DNA of 23,285 bases, taken from a virus. Location: the IMG/VR virus record IMGVR_UViG_3300034013_000971, positions 1-23,285 of that record. One strand, 5' to 3'. The position numbers were made by a program, and so were the translations under genes. Shown one piece after another: positions 14,072 through 22,098 of the stretch. The stretch's first letter is position 1; each line of letters opens with the position of its first letter. Under the pieces are notes generated by a model. It searched no databases. It was not told the origin of the DNA and saw only the letters and a program-made list of their open reading frames with translations.

Positions 14072-14998
14072 TCACATCAAGGCCAGCGAATTCCTCGCCT
14101 GGTTGAGCCGTGATGCATTGGGTTTGATTTGCGTTCGCGCATCGCGGCGCATCTTTTTGACGACATCGTCAAAGGTGGCTATGCCGTCGACCATGCTGCT
14201 AGCAAGTGCCGCGTCGGCTCCTAGAACTCGGCCCTGACCCATGCCATCTCGCACCTGAGAGATGGGTACACCTCTGCCCTTGGCCACAGCTTTGGTGAAC
14301 GCGGCGTAATAGTCATCAACGCGGGACTGCATAAAGCCCTGGGCTTCTTCGTCCAAAGGTGCATATGGATTGCCCTCAACCTTGAACTTTCCCGCAGAGA
14401 TGAGCGTAGTTTTGACACCGGCCTCGTCCATGGCCTTGCTGTAGTCCTGGTGCGCTTGCCACACCCCGATGGACCCCACTTCGCCGCCGGGTGTGACATA
14501 AAACTCAGATGCTGAGCAACCAATCCAGTAGGCTGCCGAAGCGGCAAGGCTGTTGGCGATGGCCACGACAGGCTTTTTGGCGCGGGCGCTGACAATTTCA
14601 TCGGCCAGTTCCGCGACACCGTAAACACTGCCGCCGGGGCTGTCGATGTCGATCAGGATTTGAGAGACCGTCTCATCTTGGATAGCAGCGCGCAACATGT
14701 TTGAAAACTGCTGAGTGCTGGCAGTACCAGGACCGGATACATCGTCCACCATGTTGCCGCGCTGCGTCACGATGCCGTAAAGCGGAAGCACCGCAATGCC
14801 GCCACCAGAGTTGGACACGCTGGATTGGCGACGTGCATCTCTTGCGTTTCTGTCGGCTGCAATATTGCGCATCACCTCTTCGCTTGCGCGGGCATCCCCC
14901 GACCAGCGTGCGATGACAGCAGTGACTGCGTTCAGCCGTTCGGGCATCAATGCCCAGGGAGTTGCCAAATATTCGGCAACCAGTAATTGATGGTTCAT
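14072..14998 (-). CDS. S49-family prohead maturation protease
   Basis: A 308-residue protein of the SppA/S49 serine peptidase type used by many HK97-like phages to cut scaffold from the capsid protein. Residues 68-77 (IAVLPLYGIV) and LIDIDSPGGSVYGV (115-128) give the ClpP/crotonase-fold core. The likely nucleophile is Ser154 in NSLAASAAYW and the likely general base Lys206 in GKFKVEGNPY. The C-terminus (RVLGADAALASSMVDGIATFDDVV) is typical of the family. The start overlaps the portal stop (ATGA). It lies between portal and capsid, the canonical place. Confidence 0.94.
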   Translation of the reverse strand: MNHQLLVAEYLATPWALMPERLNAVTAVIARWSGDARASEEVMRNIAADRNARDARRQSSVSNSGGGIAVLPLYGIVTQRGNMVDDVSGPGTASTQQFSNMLRAAIQDETVSQILIDIDSPGGSVYGVAELADEIVSARAKKPVVAIANSLAASAAYWIGCSASEFYVTPGGEVGSIGVWQAHQDYSKAMDEAGVKTTLISAGKFKVEGNPYAPLDEEAQGFMQSRVDDYYAAFTKAVAKGRGVPISQVRDGMGQGRVLGADAALASSMVDGIATFDDVVKKMRRDARTQIKPNASRLNQARNSLALM

Positions 14999-16479
14999 GG
15001 TGTCATCCCCAGTGATTTAAGTGATTGGCACAGATGCGGTTCATCCATGGATACGCAGGCCTGCGCCCAGACACTCACCCGGTCCACTGGCACAGCCAGG
15101 GATTGCGCAATCAGTGCCAGATCTTTCTCGTCGACCCGACCGGCCCGAGCGATGCGCCTGGCCCAGCGTTCGGCACTTGAATCGATCAGGGCACGCAAGC
15201 GGGCAGCGGCTTCATCGGAGGGCTCAGTTGCTTCTTGCTCCGGGTCCTCCGCTTGTTCGGTATCAAGCGCCACATCCTCTGCTGTGCTTTCCTCGACCAT
15301 ATTGAGCGGGCGAAGTGGTTCGTCCAAGCCATCAAGCGGGTTGAGGTTCTCTGCAATGCGTGCTTCATTGCGTGTGAGCCAGCCGTTCTGAATACCGCTT
15401 TGGTAGAACGACGCACGGCTGGCGGCATCGCCGCGCATCAGGTTGGCGAAATCAAATTCGACCTCGATGTCGTCACCTTCGAGAAGCAACTCGGACTCGA
15501 TGCTTGCTTCCCAGCGCTCAGCCCAGGGCGTCATGGTATGCATGACGAACTCAAGGCTTTGTTGCTCAATGTTGGAAAACGTCGCCCGGTCCAAATCGCC
15601 GATCATGTGAGGTGGCACTCGAAACAGCCTGGCAACATCAGTAATCTGAAACTTGCGCAGTTCCAGGAACTGGGCATCCTTGTTCGTAACACCCACTTCG
15701 TGAAACTTCATCCCGTTTTCAAGCACAAGGACCTTGCCCCGGTTGGCACCGGACTGTGCCTGCTGGTAGGACTCACGAAACACCTTCTTGGCTTCCGAGT
15801 CCTTGAAGGATCCCGGAAATTCAATCCAACCGCCGGTAGGCTTCGCATCGTTGGCAAAGAATCGCGCGCCGTAGTCCTGGGCGGCTAGTGCCATTCCGAG
15901 GTTTTCTCGGGCAAGCTCGATCGGACTCATGCCCAGCAAGCCATCGGAGGACAGGCCGCGCAAATGCCAAACCTCTCCGCGCGGCAAGATTGACTCATTG
16001 CCAAACCGGTCTGTAAACCGGTAACGGTATTCGCCAGAGGGCAGCAACTCCAACCGGATGCGGTCTGGATGAAGAGGCATCAACTCAACCACCTCGCCTT
16101 TGGCGTTGGTGATGATCTGGTTGTAGGCGTTGCCGCGCAGTGCGAGATGGCCTTGCAGCATCTCACGCCATTCAAACGGGTTTTGAAAACGGTTAGGCCG
16201 TTTGGCAAGTAAACGGAACAACCAGTGGTCGGTGACCTTGTCTTTGCCACCGTCGGCACGGCGTTGGTAGATGACCAGCGGAAGCGAAGCCATGGACTCC
16301 GACAAGACGCGTACGCAGGCATAGACCGCTGCAAGGCGAAGCGCGCTGTCGGGTGAGACGTGCATGCCGCTCCCAGTACGAGCGGAGACAGGCTCAAAAA
16401 AGAAGTCTCCCCATGGCGAGCGATCTCCACCGGAGGCGCTTGGGCCACGGAACCGATCAATGAAGCTTAATAATCCCAT
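14995..16479 (-). CDS. Phage portal protein (HK97 family)
   Basis: A 494-residue protein forming the dodecameric DNA channel at one vertex. The segment RLAAVYACVRVLSESMASLPLVIYQRR (about 48-74) and PNRFQNPFEWREMLQGHLALRGNAYNQII are hallmarks of HK97-type portals, as are SPIELARENLGMALAAQDYGARFF and FQITDVARLFRVPPHMIGDLDRATFSNIEQQ. The C-terminal about 100 residues are acidic (AEDVALDTEQAEDPEQEATEPSDE) and end in a charged helix, typical for the wing-free tail of these portals. It lies four bases after the terminase stop and overlaps the protease start. Confidence 0.96.
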   Translation of the reverse strand: MGLLSFIDRFRGPSASGGDRSPWGDFFFEPVSARTGSGMHVSPDSALRLAAVYACVRVLSESMASLPLVIYQRRADGGKDKVTDHWLFRLLAKRPNRFQNPFEWREMLQGHLALRGNAYNQIITNAKGEVVELMPLHPDRIRLELLPSGEYRYRFTDRFGNESILPRGEVWHLRGLSSDGLLGMSPIELARENLGMALAAQDYGARFFANDAKPTGGWIEFPGSFKDSEAKKVFRESYQQAQSGANRGKVLVLENGMKFHEVGVTNKDAQFLELRKFQITDVARLFRVPPHMIGDLDRATFSNIEQQSLEFVMHTMTPWAERWEASIESELLLEGDDIEVEFDFANLMRGDAASRASFYQSGIQNGWLTRNEARIAENLNPLDGLDEPLRPLNMVEESTAEDVALDTEQAEDPEQEATEPSDEAAARLRALIDSSAERWARRIARAGRVDEKDLALIAQSLAVPVDRVSVWAQACVSMDEPHLCQSLKSLGMTP

Positions 16480-16483
16480 CAGT

Positions 16484-18196
16484 TCAGAGCAACACCAATT
16501 CGTAGTCGGATCCCAGCACCACCGAGTCCCCCGGTTTGATCGCGCGCGACAGCGCCATGATCAGTGCAACGATGCCGTCGATCTTGTTTTCTGCTCGCTC
16601 CTTGCGTGGGTAAATGTTGTCTTTAGCGTCCAAGTGAGCCACCACATTGCTGACCATCCAGCCCAGCACCGGGTCCCCGTCGTGAACCAATTTCTTTTGA
16701 AGCACCAAGGCCTCGAGCGTCTTCATCGGCTCTGAGAAATTCAGCACCGTGGGACGCACTTCAATCATGGGCAGCCCCTCACTCATCATTCGAGTCGAGA
16801 GTTGCGTTGCCTGAAACGGATCAAAAGCGACTGCCTGCACCGCAAAGCGAGAGGACAGATCATTCAGATCAGCTTCGATCCAACTGAAATCAATCACATT
16901 GCCTGGCGTCACGATCAATCGTCCGGTGTGCATCCACCCCGAGTACTGACTGTTGCCGTTGGCATTGACCGTGTCTTCTGGCAGGTAGTACTTACCAAAG
17001 ACCGCAAACGCGTCGGCAACCTCAGGATGGGCAAATACGATCACCAAGGCGGCAATGTCTGTCTTGCTGGCTAGGTCCAGCCCCACCCAGCAGGGCTGAC
17101 CCACAAAGGACTCGATGTCCAGGTCCAGGTCAGCGCAGGCGTCCCAGGAACGCATGTCCATCCATGCTGTGTCGGCGTTGACCCACTCGTTCAAGTGTTT
17201 GGTCTTGAAGTTGTTCATCGCGCTGGGCAACTGCATAGCCTTGGCCTGCAGTGGTCCCAGAATTTCTGGGCGCACAGAGATACCCCAGTTGGGGTTGGCC
17301 TTCATCAGCGAATCTTCGCTGGTCCAGTCGTCCCCGTCATCAAGACCGTAGACGATGCCGAACTGACTGTCGTCTTCGAACACGCCGTCGAGAAGCCTGG
17401 TCACAAAGGTTCGCACCTCGTAGCAAATGCCAGAGCGGTTGCTGCCTGCGGTGGTGATCACCCAAAGAAGTGAGTTGTCACGCTTGCCGGTTCCTGTCTC
17501 CACCACGTCGTAGACGGTGCGGGTTTTGTGGGCATGCAGTTCATCAATGCAGCCGAAGTGAATGTTCAAGCCATCTAGCGTCGACCCTTCAGCCGAGAGT
17601 GCTTCAAACTTGGAGCCGGTCTGCAGCACGTTCATGTTGTGCGCGCCGACGTTGACAGAAAACCGGGTGCGAAAACCTTGAGACCTGCGCGCCATGGTCT
17701 GCGCATCACCAAATACGATTCGAGCCTGGTCACGGGTGGTGGCCAGGGAATAGACCTCAGCCCCGCCTTCGCCGTCAGCGGCCAGCATGTACAGCGCAAG
17801 CGCAGAAGACAAGGTCGACTTGGCGTTGCCGCGTGGCACTTCAATGTACGAGCGCCGAAAGCGGCGGTTGCCGTCGGGCTTGACCCAGCCAAAGACAGTG
17901 GTCAGAATGAACACTTGCCAAGGTTCCAACTTGATCGTCTCGCCTGCCAGCGGCCCTTTGACATGGGGCAGCCGCTCAATGAACGCGCACAGGTTATCGG
18001 CGGGTCGGAACTCCCGTCCGTCCTTGTCGGTGAGCTTCGGGTTGAACTGGTAAGGACTTGCTTTGCCTTTGAACTTTGCCAGATCGTTCAACTGTCGTTG
18101 GCATGCCCGCTGGACCCATTTGCAAGTCAGGATGTCACCGGCAACGACTGCCTGCGCATACTTGCGGGCAACATCAACGTAATTCTCGGTCGCCAA
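16484..18196 (-). CDS. Terminase large subunit (ATPase and nuclease)
   Basis: A 570-residue DNA-packaging motor. The ATPase has a Walker A at 121-128 (PRGNAKST), a Walker B near 212-219 (HFGCIDE, with Asp218 and Glu219), and a coupling motif ITTAGS at 247-252. The nuclease domain begins near 370 with WVGLDLASKTD, giving catalytic Asp374 and Asp380. The usual start would be the TTG at 18196, nine bases after the small-subunit stop; no strong ribosome site is visible, so coupling to the small subunit is likely. The sequence belongs to the group paired with P27-type small subunits and HK97-type portals. Confidence 0.95.
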   Translation of the reverse strand: MATENYVDVARKYAQAVVAGDILTCKWVQRACQRQLNDLAKFKGKASPYQFNPKLTDKDGREFRPADNLCAFIERLPHVKGPLAGETIKLEPWQVFILTTVFGWVKPDGNRRFRRSYIEVPRGNAKSTLSSALALYMLAADGEGGAEVYSLATTRDQARIVFGDAQTMARRSQGFRTRFSVNVGAHNMNVLQTGSKFEALSAEGSTLDGLNIHFGCIDELHAHKTRTVYDVVETGTGKRDNSLLWVITTAGSNRSGICYEVRTFVTRLLDGVFEDDSQFGIVYGLDDGDDWTSEDSLMKANPNWGISVRPEILGPLQAKAMQLPSAMNNFKTKHLNEWVNADTAWMDMRSWDACADLDLDIESFVGQPCWVGLDLASKTDIAALVIVFAHPEVADAFAVFGKYYLPEDTVNANGNSQYSGWMHTGRLIVTPGNVIDFSWIEADLNDLSSRFAVQAVAFDPFQATQLSTRMMSEGLPMIEVRPTVLNFSEPMKTLEALVLQKKLVHDGDPVLGWMVSNVVAHLDAKDNIYPRKERAENKIDGIVALIMALSRAIKPGDSVVLGSDYELVLL

Positions 18197-18205
18197 AGTT
18201 CAGTC

Positions 18206-18664
18206 TCAGCCTGCAATATCCGCCCAAGGATCGAGATCAATCTCGGTCTCTGTGGGTTGTGTGATCCGCGAACGTGAAGCAGGCGTAAATCCCATCTCCA
18301 CCGCTGCCTTGGTCATGATCTGGGCCTGCTTGTTCGCAATGGCCAGGTACGGCGACTGCATTGGCACTCCGGTGTTCGGCGCTTTGATCAATAGGCCAGT
18401 TTTGGTAATGCCGATCTGAGCCTTGCGGTACAAATCCGCAGCGCAGGACCAGACTTCCAGCACCGACATATCGAGTTTGCGCAGCAAATGTTCAGGCGCG
18501 CTCTCAATGGCATAACGCCAGGCCTGCTTGGCACCATCTGACATGTACTCGGGCGGTGCAACCAGATCCCCTTGAGGCTGTGGCTCATGCGGGTTGGTCC
18601 TGCACTTTTGCAGGGTTCCCCTGAGCTTTTTGATCTCCGTGGGGAGCGGCTTTCTTCCGGCCAT
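18206..18664 (-). CDS. Terminase small subunit (P27 family)
   Basis: A 152-residue protein with a GGAAG site before the ATG. MAGRKPLPTEIKKLRGTLQK is the classic N-terminus of P27-type small terminases, and PYLAIANKQAQIMTKAAVEMGFTPASRSRI is the conserved C-terminal oligomerisation region. It recognises the packaging site on phage DNA and recruits the large subunit. The gene lies directly upstream of the large subunit and downstream of an HNH gene, the arrangement of cohesive-end phages. Confidence 0.93.
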   Translation of the reverse strand: MAGRKPLPTEIKKLRGTLQKCRTNPHEPQPQGDLVAPPEYMSDGAKQAWRYAIESAPEHLLRKLDMSVLEVWSCAADLYRKAQIGITKTGLLIKAPNTGVPMQSPYLAIANKQAQIMTKAAVEMGFTPASRSRITQPTETEIDLDPWADIAG

Positions 18665-18778
18665 TAATCTTCCGTTCTGGGGGACCCCCCCTTGGTTTCA
18701 ATTTGCACGCGCAAAAATCTCGGCAGGCGCACGCATCTTTGGCCGCCGTCTGTAGAGATTCAGACCCCCTAGGGGGCG
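18665..18778. other. Candidate cos/packaging region between HNH and terminase small subunit
   Basis: A 114-bp gap with unusual symmetry: GGGGGACCCCC at 18679-18689, TTTGC-ACGC-GCAAA at 18702-18715, and the perfect palindrome CCCCCTAGGGGG at 18765-18776. In many HK97-like cohesive-end phages the cos site lies in this place. No direct evidence of a cleavage point is visible, so this is inference. Confidence 0.35.
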
Positions 18779-19144
18779 TCAGCTGCGCCGTGCGGTCTCT
18801 CGCGCCGTCTTTCGGTTGTGACATGAGACGCAAAGGCCTTGCAGGTTCACCCAATCAAAGCGCTCACCGTCGTCCTTGAGCGGCCTGATGTGGTCAGCAA
18901 CCTTGGCAGCCACCACCAGTCCAGTCGCCTTGCAAGCCACACACAACGGGTGTTCTCGCAGGAATGCGGCACGCACCTCACGCCAGCGCACTGACTGGTA
19001 AAAGCCCACCTCGGCATCAAAGCCACGCCTGGCTCGCCCGTAGTCCCGGTGCACTTGGGTACGGTGTTGATCGCAGTAGCCCGGTTTGTCCAGCACCAAC
19101 GCACAGGCGGGATGTCGGCAGGGTGTTGGAGCACTGCGGGGCAT
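18779..19144 (-). CDS. HNH endonuclease
   Basis: A 121-residue protein with an N-terminal Cys/His group (C9, C14, C24, H27) and a complete HNH motif: zinc cysteines C68-x-x-C71 and C105-x-x-C108, the catalytic core ADHIRPL (D84, H85), and HNRK at 109-112. HNH proteins encoded beside terminase genes in cohesive-end phages stimulate terminase cleavage at cos and are needed for DNA packaging. The start is the ATG at 19144; no strong ribosome site precedes it. The gene is divergent from the small plus-strand cassette. Confidence 0.93.
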   Translation of the reverse strand: MPRSAPTPCRHPACALVLDKPGYCDQHRTQVHRDYGRARRGFDAEVGFYQSVRWREVRAAFLREHPLCVACKATGLVVAAKVADHIRPLKDDGERFDWVNLQGLCVSCHNRKTARETARRS

Positions 19145-19273
19145 GGCGGCTTGTTATTGGCTTATTGCCAACTCTTTCAAAAAACCAATCGCAAATGATG
19201 CAGATAAAGCTTGGCTTCACTGGGAATCAGAGCGTTCATAGGAACGTCATCAACAACCCAAGGAGCTTTGCAA
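19145..19273. promoter_or_regulatory. Divergent intergenic region with an operator-like dyad
   Basis: These 129 bases separate the minus-strand HNH gene from the plus-strand cassette and must supply any promoter for the cassette. A perfect dyad TTGGC-TTATT-GCCAA lies at 19157-19171, just upstream of the HNH start. A-rich stretches are present but I could not define a convincing -35/-10 pair. Confidence 0.4.
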
Positions 19274-19480
19274 ATGACCTACACCACACAGTTCACCGTC
19301 GATGAGGTCGGGTTCATCCAGATCGCACTAACCAAGGTGCTGGCAGCCGCCGCACGCGGCGAACTTGACCTCAACCTGCTGGCCCGCGAGGAGCTGGCCT
19401 CACGCGGCCTTAACACACAAGGCGAGTGGGTCGGCTTTGACCGCGCTCGCCAGATTCACAAGGTGGGGGGAGCCAAGTGA
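19274..19480 (+). CDS. Small conserved phage protein, function unknown
   Basis: A 68-residue protein starting at the ATG at 19274, which has AAGGAG nine bases upstream; a longer frame to 19211 lacks such a site. The sequence (FTVDEVGFIQIALTKVLAAAARGELDLN, then LASRGLNTQGEWVGFDRARQIHKV) looks like a small helical protein. It is the first gene of a plus-strand trio and its TGA overlaps the next ATG (TGATG), so the genes are coupled. I do not recognise a function. Confidence 0.72.
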   Translation: MTYTTQFTVDEVGFIQIALTKVLAAAARGELDLNLLAREELASRGLNTQGEWVGFDRARQIHKVGGAK

Positions 19481-19668
19481 TGGACGCCAAAACATTGGAG
19501 CGTCTGCTCAACCAAATCGCCGCAGAACATCTGCACATCGACACGCTGGCAACACGCAACAGCGACCGACTGGACTTTCATGAAGTCAGCGTCTGGGGCC
19601 TCAAAGAAGCCCTGCAAGCCGCATTCACGGCTGGCCAGCAATCCAAACAAACAACTCAACCAAACTGA
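19480..19668 (+). CDS. DUF6900-like small protein
   Basis: A 62-residue protein starting at the ATG in TGATG at 19480, with a GGGGGGAG site upstream. The stretch IAAEHLHIDTLATRNSDRLDFHEVSVWGLKEALQAAF fits my memory of the DUF6900 family, small proteins frequent on phages and other mobile elements. The family name should be verified. No catalytic motif is visible. It is coupled to both neighbours in the plus-strand cassette. Confidence 0.75.
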   Translation: MDAKTLERLLNQIAAEHLHIDTLATRNSDRLDFHEVSVWGLKEALQAAFTAGQQSKQTTQPN

Positions 19669-19682
19669 TGTCGGAGATCAAC

Positions 19683-20156
19683 ATGAAACTCACACCCAGC
19701 CAAACCTTGCTTCTCAACGCTGCAGGCAGCCATCCTCAGCATGTGTTGACCGACTTCCCGCCCAACCTCAAAGGTGGTGCGTTGATCAAGGTGCTGACCA
19801 GCCTTGGCAATGAAGGCCTGATCCGCCCGCACAGCAAAGGCGCTGCGGGTTCAACCCGCTTTGCCCTCACCACCGCAGGGTTGAAGGCCATTGGCATTGA
19901 GCCACCGGTCAAATCCAAACGCGAAGGTAGCAAGCAGTCGGTGCTCATCGATCTGATGAAGCGCCCAGAAGGTGCAACCCTTCCGCAAATGGTGGAGGCC
20001 ACAGGCTGGCAAGCGCACACGGTGCGCGGATGCATGGCCGGGACTTTGAAAAAGAAACTGGGCCTGACCATCGACTCCGTCAAGGAGAGCGGTGGTGAGC
20101 GGGTCTACAGGGTCTCACCCTCCAGCTCGCTCCCCACAACATCAAAAACAGACTGA
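19683..20156 (+). CDS. DUF3489-domain protein, probable winged-helix
   Basis: About 157 residues from the ATG at 19683, which has GGAG six bases upstream; an ATG at 19668 overlapping the previous stop is an alternative. The C-terminal region (SKQSVLIDLMKRPEGATLPQMVEATGWQAHTVRGCMAGTLKKKLGL) is the DUF3489 pattern, with helix-turn-helix character. The N-terminal half (TPSQTLLLNAAGSHPQH, KVLTSLGNEGLIRP, RFALTTAGLKAIG) also resembles a winged helix. It may therefore be a DNA-binding regulator. Its last 52 bases overlap the 3' end of the convergent methyltransferase gene. Confidence 0.85.
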   Translation: MKLTPSQTLLLNAAGSHPQHVLTDFPPNLKGGALIKVLTSLGNEGLIRPHSKGAAGSTRFALTTAGLKAIGIEPPVKSKREGSKQSVLIDLMKRPEGATLPQMVEATGWQAHTVRGCMAGTLKKKLGLTIDSVKESGGERVYRVSPSSSLPTTSKTD

Positions 20157-21388
20157 CCTTGCGGCGCAAGATCTGAAAACACAGAGCCATCCGATTCACG
20201 GGTGGCTTTCTGTCCTGTGAAGTCCTCCCAGCGCTTGACGATCACGTCCACATACTTGGGATCCATCTCCATGAGTCGTGCCTGTCGATTGGTTTTTTCG
20301 CAGGCAATAAGCGTGGTGCCAGAGCCGCCAAACAAGTCGATCACGATGTCACGCGTCTTCGATGAGTTCTTAATGGCACGCTCTACCAACTCCACCGGTT
20401 TCATCGTCGGGTGCAGGTCGTTCACGCGAGGCTTGTTGTAATTCCAAATGTCTGACTGGTCGCGGTCGCCGCACCAGAAGTGTTTAGCCCCGTCCTTCCA
20501 TCCGTAAAGGATGGGCTCGTACTGGCGCTGGTAGTCGGCGCGACCGAGTGTGAAAGTGTTCTTGGCCCAGATCACAAATGTCGACCACTTGCCACCCGCA
20601 TCAAGCCAGGCTTTTTGCAGTGTGTGCAACTCGGATGAGCTCATGCACACGTAGCAGGCACCTTTGGTGACTACCAACAAGTTGACACAGGCGTCATAAA
20701 GGAACTTGTAGAACCCGTCACCGAGCGCATCGTTCATGATGCGGCGGTCCTTGCCGCGCATCTTGTCTTTGGCGTTGTTGCCGTAGTCCACGTTGTAGGG
20801 TGGATCAGTGAACGCCATGTCGGCGAGTTGACCGTTCATGAGGCGCTCGACATCTGAGAGCACTGTGGAGTCACCACACAGCAAACGGTGCTGACCCAAG
20901 ACCCACACATCACCTGTTTTGGAAACAGGTTCGGCTGGCAATTCGGGGACTGCATCGTCCTCGGTCAGGCCCGTGGTGTCGCCGTCGCCATTGAGCAAAC
21001 GCTCGAGTTCTTCGTCACCAAAGCCCATCAACTCCAGATTGAAGTCAGCCTCATCGAGTTCGGCAATCTCAAGCTTGAGCAACTCTTCGTCCCAGCCAGC
21101 GTTTGCAGCGATGCGGTTGTCGGCCAGGATGTAGGCTTTCTTTTGAATTGCAGTGAGGTGGCCCAGCTCAATCACGGGCACTTGTGTCAGTGCAAGTTTG
21201 CGCGCAGCAGCCAAGCGGCCATGCCCTGCGATCACGCCTTTTTCGCCGTCTGTCAGGATGGGATTGGTAAAACCAAACTCGGAGATGGATGCGGCAATTT
21301 GTGCCACCTGGTCTTCGCTGTGGGTGCGGGCGTTTCGCGCATACGGGATGAGCGAATCCACCGGGACCATTCGGATCTCGGGTGTCAT
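20105..21388 (-). CDS. ParB-domain / DNA methyltransferase fusion
   Basis: 427 residues from the ATG at 21388 (a TTG two codons upstream is less likely). Residues 1-75 form a ParB/Srx-type domain (VDSLIPYARNARTH, GVIAGHGRLAAARKL). Residues about 160-410 are an N4/N6-type DNA methyltransferase: catalytic DPPY at 195-198, HPTMKPVELVERAI at 326-340, and the SAM-binding FGGSGTT at 353-359, in the beta-class order. Such fusions are frequent in phages and may protect phage DNA or alter host methylation; the target site cannot be read from sequence. No restriction gene is adjacent, so it appears to be an orphan enzyme. Its 3' end overlaps the convergent DUF3489 gene. Confidence 0.93.
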   Translation of the reverse strand: MTPEIRMVPVDSLIPYARNARTHSEDQVAQIAASISEFGFTNPILTDGEKGVIAGHGRLAAARKLALTQVPVIELGHLTAIQKKAYILADNRIAANAGWDEELLKLEIAELDEADFNLELMGFGDEELERLLNGDGDTTGLTEDDAVPELPAEPVSKTGDVWVLGQHRLLCGDSTVLSDVERLMNGQLADMAFTDPPYNVDYGNNAKDKMRGKDRRIMNDALGDGFYKFLYDACVNLLVVTKGACYVCMSSSELHTLQKAWLDAGGKWSTFVIWAKNTFTLGRADYQRQYEPILYGWKDGAKHFWCGDRDQSDIWNYNKPRVNDLHPTMKPVELVERAIKNSSKTRDIVIDLFGGSGTTLIACEKTNRQARLMEMDPKYVDVIVKRWEDFTGQKATRESDGSVFSDLAPQGQSVFDVVGSELEGETL

Positions 21389-21473
21389 TGGCAAGCTTTC
21401 GGGTTGGAGCGCAGCGTGTAAGTCGACCGGTAGCGGGTACTTGCAAGCGCGATAGATGTGAGAGGTGAAGACC

Positions 21474-21511
21474 CAAACAAAACGCCCACAAGGCGTAAAC
21501 CGTGTGGGCGT
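21474..21511 (-). terminator. Intrinsic terminator upstream of the methyltransferase gene
   Basis: On the minus strand ACGCCCACA (21511-21503) pairs perfectly with TGTGGGCGT (21490-21482), a nine-bp stem with a twelve-base loop, followed by TTTTGTTT. It lies after the DUF6456-like gene and before the methyltransferase gene, separating the two units. Confidence 0.75.
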
Positions 21512-21530
21512 AATTTGAGTGATTAGCAGA

Positions 21531-21560
21531 ATGCTACCTCTTCGATATATACCGCGTCAA
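21531..21560 (-). promoter_or_regulatory. Possible sigma70 promoter after the DUF6456-like gene
   Basis: Minus strand TTGACG (21560-21555), an 18-base AT-rich spacer, then TAGCAT (21536-21531). A start would fall near 21524, only about 13 bases before the terminator hairpin, so transcripts toward the methyltransferase would have to read through it. Confidence 0.45.
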
Positions 21561-21576
21561 TAGGTTATTTGATGAT

Positions 21577-22098
21577 TTATCGCGAGTACCCGTAATGCAC
21601 CGCCAACACCCCCAAAGCGCCAACCAAAATACCCTTGGCTTCATATTGATTGAGTGATCGTCCGTTCCACCCTTCTTGGGCAGACCACTCCTTCACGCTT
21701 TGTCCCAAACCGGCCACGTGCCAGACAGCGCAACCACCGGGGCTGCTGATACCGCCCACCGCATCGAGCGCCTCACCTAACCGCTTTCTGGCCCAAGCAC
21801 AGCGCTCAGTCATCGTGTCCTGCCAATGACCGCCAGGAATGCGATCAAGCGGTGGAGAGCCCGCTGAACTTAGCTGAGCAAAGACAAATGTGCGAGAGAA
21901 GTCCTGACCCGCATCGTGCATCTGTGCCGTGATCGCGCCGTTGCGCATCAAAAGACCGAGCGAGTCGACAGTCCGAAAATGCTCGGTGCGAAAGCTGGTG
22001 CCTTCCTCCGCCTCACTGATCCACTCACCAACCCGACCGCCGGGCAGACTTACCAAAGTGCCATGGGTCAATGGCTGTGCAACTTGCTTTTTAGCCAT
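21577..22098 (-). CDS. DUF6456-like protein, possible regulator
   Basis: A 173-residue protein. The C-terminal half (RCAWARKRLGEALDAVG, CAVWHVAGLGQSVKEWSAQEGWNGRSLNQYEAKGILVGALGVLAVHYG) resembles the DUF6456 pattern, in which a helix-turn-helix-like segment precedes a conserved HYG ending. Such proteins are common in alpha- and betaproteobacterial phages near late-gene switches, so a regulatory role is plausible but unproven. Its ATG overlaps the end of the RuvC-like gene by eight bases, so both are co-translated. A terminator follows. Confidence 0.65.
   Translation of the reverse strand: MAKKQVAQPLTHGTLVSLPGGRVGEWISEAEEGTSFRTEHFRTVDSLGLLMRNGAITAQMHDAGQDFSRTFVFAQLSSAGSPPLDRIPGGHWQDTMTERCAWARKRLGEALDAVGGISSPGGCAVWHVAGLGQSVKEWSAQEGWNGRSLNQYEAKGILVGALGVLAVHYGYSR

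Noticed and set aside
18585-18854. An 89-residue minus-strand frame across the HNH/terminase junction
   Set aside because: It overlaps both well-supported genes, has low-complexity composition and no family resemblance; the junction is better explained as an intergenic packaging region.
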